From: Pomacea canaliculata
Taxonomy: Eukaryota > Mollusca > Gastropoda > Architaenioglossa > Ampullariidae
NCBI RefSeq assembly: GCF_003073045.1
Contig: NC_037590.1
Coordinates: 1,199,516 to 1,263,515 of the forward strand
Length of the DNA stretch: 64,000 nt
Reading direction: 5' to 3'
In this document: positions 58,801-64,000 of the stretch, piece after piece
How the letters are laid out: every line of letters begins with the position of its first letter
Position numbering within the stretch: the stretch's first letter is position 1
Translations under genes and position numbers: made by a program
The notes under the pieces: model-generated
The model's input: only the letters and a program-made list of their open reading frames with translations
The model's database searches: none
Told to the model about the DNA's origin: nothing

Positions 58801-58840
58801 CTGGCTGGAGCCCTTTGGCAAATACATGCCTTTCCCTTAG
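34873..58840 (+). CDS. CARMA-type CARD-coiled-coil-SH3-GUK scaffold (CARD9/10/11/14 family), middle exons broken
   Basis: Scaffold that in animals joins BCL10 and MALT1 to drive NF-kB-type signalling. Exon 34873-35044 ([36 protein letters not shown]) and 37530-37663 ([11 protein letters not shown], then [20 protein letters not shown] after a frame change) form the CARD. Coiled-coil exons: 39161-39275 ([17 protein letters not shown]), 39640-39755 ([20 protein letters not shown]), 40119-40190, 41945-42060, 42188-42317 and 42755-42918 ([18 protein letters not shown], in-frame TGA before it). A linker is at 47068-47250. The C-terminal exons are clean: 54443-54586, 54964-55055, 55419-55481, 55811-55915, 57102-57143, 57616-57793, 58220-58320 and 58710-58840, with an SH3-like part ([20 protein letters not shown]) and a non-catalytic GUK-like part ([31 protein letters not shown]), ending in TAG. 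I saw no clear PDZ. DLG5, with a related layout, is the main alternative. Some exon edges are uncertain. Confidence 0.72.
35454..37172 (+). pseudogene. 5'-truncated LINE (CR1/L2/Jockey-like) in intron 1 of the CARMA-like gene
   Basis: Reverse transcriptase pieces in order: [66 protein letters not shown] in another frame near 36.06 kb, LHWLPI-like near 36.57 kb, and a terminal [11 protein letters not shown]-type end near 36.86 kb. At least four frame changes and several stops, so it is dead. The 3' UTR ends in ATTTATTATTATTAAG and matches the fragment at 1440-1660. Confidence 0.85.
40398..40861. mobile_element. hAT-type MITE, family 1, copy 2 (464 bp)
   Basis: The ends CAGTGGAATGCCCAACTTTT and GGTTGGGCATCCCTG are inverted repeats. 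Read from its right end, the element matches 13070-13725 (GGGATGCCCAAC, GCCATATCCGGCC, CTTCTGCCCA, TTAGTAATAAA, GGGAAGAAGAAGTAT). Flanks CTATAAAG and CTATTAAA(G) look like an eroded 8-bp duplication with one inserted T. It lies in an intron of the CARMA-like gene. Confidence 0.78.
43600..47060. other. intronic sequence, mostly unassigned
   Basis: Probably intron of the CARMA-like gene. A possible small exon ends at 44297 (acceptor TTTTTCAG at 44245, donor TTG|GTATGT) but its frame is not decisive. Contains a short GT microsatellite at 45791-45803. Nothing else was recognised. Confidence 0.4.
47830..50830 (+). pseudogene. decayed two-exon transposase gene (hAT-like, BED-type N terminus)
   Basis: The first part (47830-48086) reads [34 protein letters not shown] and ends at a donor CCA|GTAAGT; the second starts after an acceptor at about 48693. 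The second part has [58 protein letters not shown] and the stretch matching LSMDGPNVNWK, all spread over different frames with stops. Later parts match the ERGFS...NISQTALKA block (50330-50400), and a basic coiled-coil end finishes near 50825. I know this layout from uncharacterised, widely repeated invertebrate and fish proteins with a hAT-like C terminus. It is an intronic insert of the CARMA-like gene. Confidence 0.62.
53565..53855. repeat. degenerate tandem repeat, about three units of near 100 bp
   Basis: Repeated phrases include GAGCCACTT (53570, 53769), CATCTACAYRRYRMARTGG-type segments (three times) and ACTTCTCCCACRC-type segments (three times). Units are diverged. It lies in an intron of the CARMA-like gene. 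Confidence 0.5.
56057..56150 (-). mobile_element. retroelement 3'-end fragment
   Basis: An AATAATAATAAT tail at 56059-56070 is followed by GTACATTTGTATGGCATGTT and AGACTCAAGGTGCTTTACAA, the typical 3' end of an L2/CR1-like element read on the minus strand. Its extent to the right is unclear. Confidence 0.5.
58001..58045. repeat. retroelement tail related to 14078-14140
   Basis: GATAAGATAGATATATTTAT followed by TTATGCCAGAGGGCAAC resembles the GATAA-linked tail near 14.1 kb. It lies in an intron of the CARMA-like gene. Confidence 0.4.
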
Positions 58841-61800
58841 AGAACTAACACTTGTTTTGTTCTTGTGCAAATTGTAAATGTGCATACATGCACACACACA
58901 CACATGCTTTTTAAAAACAATTTACTTTTGAAGCTTTTTGGTGCCCTTGCAGGAACTTTAGAAAGTTACTGTTAAATTGTCCATGCCTGTTTGTCTTTGG
59001 CAGACAACTTCCCGAATGGTAAAGCAAAGTATTTGCTTATGCACAATTTGCAGCAATCAACTGTAATCTTGCCATCTTTACTCTTGGTACCTATGACTAG
59101 GGATCAAACACCTTTTGAAACACTTCAACACCTCTTCATTTCATTATCTAGAATTTTTTAAGAGTTTTTAATTTCAATTTATTGTTTATATACACCTGTG
59201 GAACATAATGACATAAGAGGAACACATCCACTTAAAGATGTTGATTTTTTTACAATCTTCATTTCAGGCGTTCTTCATTTTATACTGTTAATCATAAATT
59301 ATTTCCAGACAATCAATTTTTGTCACATTTTAAATTTAGAGTTCAGATGTTCCAGTCCTGTTTGTATTTATCTGATTTTTGTTATTAGAGGTGATTACTT
59401 TCTCACCAAACTTAATTCATGTATATTTTATATCATAGTGTCAGCCCAAACCGGTATATAATTCTATTTGTGTAATAGACAATTTGGCTGGAGGTGCATG
59501 TTTATTATATCACAATAAATTTAGGGTGCCAAATAAACATGGAAATCAAGGTGCAGCTGTTAATATTTTACAATATTTAACAGTCGTTGGAAATGTGTTC
59601 AAAATTCAAGCAAAAATCAAAACACATCTGTATTTTGTGATTACTGCTGCCTTTTGCATACATTTTTTTCTGAAAAATATTGCATTATTTGGATTTTGTT
59701 TGTTACTGCCTTTTGCAGGTATTATCTTTTGGGAAAAAATAGCATCATGAAGATGCTACAGAGTTTTAGTGGAAACTTTTGCTTGCCTCTTATTTTAACA
59801 GGGGAATGATTTGCCAATTGTTTGCAGAAGTACAAAGCTTTGACGCTACACTCTTTACCTGTTTATGCAATTGTAGGACTGGTCAAATCAAATAGCTAGT
59901 TAAAATCCCAGTAATTGCTAGAGGAGAGGTAAGTTAGGAAGGCCATGACAGTTGCCTGCCACAGGTTTTAAAGGTCTGAAACTCTAAACTGTGCTATTAC
60001 TGTTTTCAAAGTTTAAGCACTCATCGGAAATAAAAAAAAAAAGTTGTTGCATTTATATGGACTCCTCTGGTATTGAATTATTATATGCATGATAATAAAC
60101 ACCAGTTGACCCTCTACAATAGTACAGCGGTCTGAGTGTGTGTTCTGAGAGTTTTATTTGATTACTACATATCTTTTTTAATAATGTGTATGATCGAGCT
60201 GATTGCATTTTGTGAGAGATGACCTTTCATTTACTCATGCTAAACATGCTCTCTGGAAATAAATTTATCATTAAATTTGAGCGGTGTTGGTTTCTGTCTT
60301 TAAATGGATATAATAGTAATAGTTTGGTTTAATTTGCATTTACTTTATTCACATGCAAGATGGAGGATAAAAAGTCTAGCACAACTTGATATATCAGGTT
60401 GGCTATATCATCTCCAAAATGAGCAAGAATATTTTTTTTAATATAAACTTAAATAATAGTTTATTTTGAGGGAAACATTTCTTAATTATTTGAAACTGAA
60501 GGGAAGAAATTGTGACCAGCTGCATGTCGCTAATTTTCTGCTAGAGTGTCTGAAGCACTTGATAGCTAGTCACTTGTGCAAATGTTGCTGTTTCTGAAGG
60601 ATCACAGTCGTACTGTGACAGCAGAAACTATTTTAGCCCAAGGTGTTAATTGGGAGCTGCTGTGAATACCAAACCTTCACACTGACACGTATCCAGGGAA
60701 CCTCACCTGGGGAAGGGAATACTTCGTGTCTCCATCCTGCTGTGAAGCCAGGTTAACAATAGAGGGAACGACAGAAAAGTGTTCTTTTTTCAAATTAAGC
60801 GATAGATACAGGATTTACTAAATGTAAGTTTTGCAAAAACGGGAGAGTGTCTAACTCACAACAAGCAAATTAATTACCAGACATTTGAAAAAAAAAAATT
60901 AGTTCGAAAGTTCGATCTACAAATTTCTTCTACTGATTTCTTCATGGCGGTTCTCTAAGAAAAATCAGAACCGTGTTATTTTTATATTTTTATTTTATTA
61001 TTAAGCCTATTATTTTTATGAAGGTTCTTGTTAACACGAAAGAAATTATGTGCAGAGTGCATTAAGTGAAAACATTTTTTTTAATTACAGCTTTCAAAAT
61101 GCGAGTAATCCGTTTACAAATTCACGTAAAGTAAAACAGGTTTTTACAAGTTAAAGTGGTCACATTATTGGTCACCCGATCTTTGTTCACCACCATCACT
61201 GTAACAGTTGGCTGTAGGGTTCCTTCTCATACCGAGAAAGCACTTCTAACTTTTGTTCTAAGGATAATTTCATGCATTACATTATATCTATATACAATAT
61301 TACACATAACCATCTATTACATATTATAGCCGTACATGTATTACATATTATAACCTATCGTACGTACGCACTTTGTCAGCTGAAATGCTTTCATCTTCGC
61401 TGGGTTTTGTGCTCTATTTAACACGTTCACATAGAAGACAAACAGTAAATTATAATTCGTGTGTGAACACTTTTCTTCTTTCATCACAAGTAAACAATCG
61501 GCTGACAACAGCAACAAACGCGCGATGTGTATACAACACATATATACAGTATATATATATACTCGTAAGAAGCTGCTTTTAGTCAACGAGCGAGACATGG
61601 ACAACAGGCGAAAGACGGGAGGATAAATAACAGGACTAATGACCAATGATCGACTGATGACAAAGGCAAGGAGTAATGAGAGAACAAGAACTGTGAGGTT
61701 CGAACTGTGCAGCGGAAGATGTGTAGAGAAGCAGCCAATAGCGGGAAAAACACAGGTGGGGTGGGGATGAAGATGGACCAGTAGCTAGCATTGGGTGGAC

Positions 61801-63640
61801 TGTTGTCAGGAGTCACACCAAGAGGCCGGGGTCCTTGTTTTCAGTGCACATTTCAAGGATTCAAAGAAATTAAAGAATGCGTAAGTAAACTTTGTAATCT
61901 CGGGTGTGAACCTTGTCTGAAACCTTGAACTGTGACAAACTGTTGCACACAAGGCTGCAGGATGGATACATGGAAGCATACATTGACCGTTCACTCGACA
62001 AGATGACCATGTCCTAATTCTCTCATTTATATATATATATGTAATGTCTTTTGGACTCTTTTGTGAACTCACCACTCAGGACATGTGCTGATCGTCAGTT
62101 CAAATCCTGCTTCGTTGTTATTTTTTTAACTAAGAGAAATCAACTGGGAACTTTTAAAGGTCTATTGCCAATGATTAATTTTTAAATATAATCAGATTAA
62201 ACGTAGTGCAAATATGATACTTGAAAATAATCAAATGATAACGAATAGAAATGTAGTTTTATATCTCATTTTTAAAAGGGGGAGAGTATTTTTGGAACCT
62301 TTACCATGGAGGCCCGGGGCAGCAAAGTAAAGCCAGCATATTCTGATCTGGTAAAGTTAATGGGAAGTCTTGTGAATGTGTTCGTGATATACTATTTCCT
62401 GATGTTCAAAGATTGCATGTTAACATGTGCCGACACATCGCTTCTGCTATTCTATTACCAGTAACAAGAAAAATCACAACTGCACCAGGACGGCATCAGT
62501 ACACACACCCACTTCTCTCTCTCTCACACACACTTATATGAACACACATATGAACACACACACACAGATAGCAGCGTCCATTGTTATTCTTGCTCGTTCT
62601 ACTCAGCGCTGATGTAAACCTCAGGCCCTAAGTTAAAAATATGTCAGCCAAATGTTGACTAGAACATTTGTTGTGTCTAGTGCTGCTGATAATAGCAACA
62701 ACCATGGACATGTCCTAAGACTGGTGACACCACAGTGTAGATGTCTCCACGTGGCTGCTCTCTCTACGCCCGTTACATCTACACTGCGTGACATCAGCTC
62801 TATTTATAGCAGTCGACTGTCCCTGGGTGTTGTGAGACAGGTGAGTAGCCGAATGTGTAGACTTGCTGTGTTATTAATATCAGTGACTTACTGACCACGC
62901 AAATATGATGTAATTTCCTTGCAACGGAAAATGGTCTTTTTTATTTTGATTAAAACAGTTTGTCGCAGCTGTCACAGTAAAATACACAGCACCCATTCAT
63001 AGTAAACAACAAGCATCTCATTCGCTTGTGTATATAGGAAGACCTGGCTTGTACACAACATCACAGCATCAGAAACATTTATTTCTACCGTTGCACATCA
63101 CCGAGGTCAGCTCATGGCCGGCTGACAGTCATGCTCAGTTTATTTCCCTTTAGCGACCTTTAGGGCCAATGTCGCGATTGTCACCTTCCATTCTGAATCA
63201 GCTAAACTCATCTCAGACAACGGTTACCACCTGGCCGGAAACCCGACGAAAGGTCCAGGTTTCCATGGAAGTACGTGCAGGTGAGCAGCATGACGAGAAC
63301 ACCTGACAATCACATGGGAGCGATCCTGCAGTCATCAAGTATTCAGTCCTCCTACCTTCACACGGACACGGCTCTAAGGTGCACCAGGTGGGGAGGTCAC
63401 ACACGGGAGGGCAGCGGCAGAGGGCTGTGCACTATGCCACTTCTGTCTACAAAATCCTGAATTGAGCGATTACAAAGTATTTGAGGTTAAAGTATGTTAC
63501 TAGCAGCCAGTGCAAGATTAAGTGCTACATCACTTATACATCATTTATACACAGGTTTGACATTTCCACCCAAGAGTCTACACCTATAGAACATTGCGAA
63601 GTCTACATGATACTGACACACTGACAATTATTTTCACACC
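58841..63640. other. 3' flank of the CARMA-like gene and gene-free sequence
   Basis: No gene recognised. AT-rich with an AATAAA at 59514, short TA repeats near 61540-61560 and 62028-62040, and a CA-rich stretch at 62520-62572. An ATG-led segment at 62308-62350 ending at a possible donor (CTG|GTAAAG) could be a first exon, but nothing confirms it. Confidence 0.45.
59514..59519 (+). terminator. candidate poly(A) signal of the CARMA-like gene
   Basis: AATAAA lies about 670 bases after the stop codon at 58840. Another AATAAA occurs near 60260, so alternative ends are possible. Confidence 0.45.
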
Positions 63641-63647
63641 TCTCTAC

Positions 63648-63866
63648 CTTTTGTTTCCCCCGGCAGGCCTGGCTTCCTGTTTTGACGAGTCTCTTTCAGT
63701 AGAGTTTCATTTTCTTCCAACATGTTTGCTCTCATGAAAAGCTGTCTTTGGACACTTCTGTAGACTGGAATGGCGTAGTTGCACAAGCAGGTCGCAAGCA
63801 CCAGGATGACAATGAGAAGAACGATAACCAGGATGAAGAGAGCAGCTGTCACAGTCATCAAGGACT
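63648..63866 (-). CDS. possible internal exon of a single-pass membrane protein, unrecognised
   Basis: A 219-base open segment (73 codons) runs from an acceptor (CATTTTTTGCAG|AGTCC at 63867) to a donor (AAAAG|GTAGAG at 63647). It encodes a strongly hydrophobic segment of about 20 residues (ALFILVIVLLIVILVLATCL), then CNYAIPVYRSVQRQ, and a charged, helix-prone segment (LEENETLLKETRQNRK). That is the pattern of one transmembrane helix with a short basic-acidic tail. I do not recognise the family. Neighbouring exons could lie outside the window on the right or between 62.9 and 63.4 kb on the left; none is certain. Confidence 0.4.
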
Positions 63867-64000
63867 CTGCAAAAAATGTATTTTCAGTCGACGAGGAGGT
63901 CAATGGGTTTTGAGGAAGCTAAATGACCTTAGAGAAGGCAATGGCCAATTTATCAACAGTATAGACTATTATAGACTGACCCCAGTGTAAGCTGTACTGA

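Noticed and set aside
62085-62115. B-box-like GTCAGTTCAAATCC
   Set aside because: No matching A box or acceptor stem nearby; not a tRNA gene and too little for a SINE call.

Overview
The window is nuclear DNA of an animal: intron-rich genes with GT-AG splicing, AATAAA/ATTAAA poly(A) signals, ribosomal-protein genes with pyrimidine-tract (TOP) starts, and many 5'-truncated LINEs, a tRNA-derived SINE and hAT-type elements. The mobile-element mix and a CARD-coiled-coil-MAGUK gene suit a lophotrochozoan, most likely a mollusc (perhaps a gastropod). That placement is inference; the sequence does not fix the species.

Layout. 0.5-5.3 kb (minus): 5' part of CCAR1. 6.2-8.65 kb (plus): complete RPL38. 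8.8-10.1 kb: dead LINE. 10.1-16.2 kb: no gene, but a hAT MITE, a SINE with target-site duplication, and simple repeats. 16.3-18.9 kb (minus): complete NDUFB10. 19.16-22.1 kb (plus): RPL3, with an H/ACA snoRNA in intron 2 and a diverged second copy just past its poly(A) site. 22.3-26.5 kb: no ORF, but four copies of a small three-helix element whose stems covary. 26.5-33.6 kb (minus): ZNF207/BuGZ. 34.2-58.8 kb (plus): a CARMA-type CARD-coiled-coil-SH3-guanylate-kinase-like gene, with a LINE, a hAT MITE and a decayed transposase gene in its introns. 58.9-63.6 kb: no gene recognised. 63.65-63.87 kb (minus): one possible exon of a membrane protein.

The six main genes form three consecutive head-to-head pairs (CCAR1/RPL38, NDUFB10/RPL3, ZNF207/CARMA-like), each able to share a promoter region. 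They serve general roles: transcription and splicing control, ribosome, respiratory complex I, ribosome plus snoRNA, mitotic/splicing zinc finger, and CARD signalling.

Main observations: (1) a paired H/ACA snoRNA whose pocket matches the 28S rRNA segment around the pseudouridine assigned to human SNORA10 and yeast snR37; (2) four clustered copies of an unrecognised three-helix RNA-like element with compensatory changes and a conserved alternative pairing; (3) a one-base frameshift in RPL3; (4) a block of roughly 28.9-47.3 kb in which exons of two unrelated genes on opposite strands all carry frame breaks while flanking exons are clean, which looks more like local sequence error than gene death; (5) a hAT MITE whose empty site is preserved in a duplicate 0.5 kb away. 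All exon calls were made by eye from splice signals, phase and remembered family sequences; no alignment was run.
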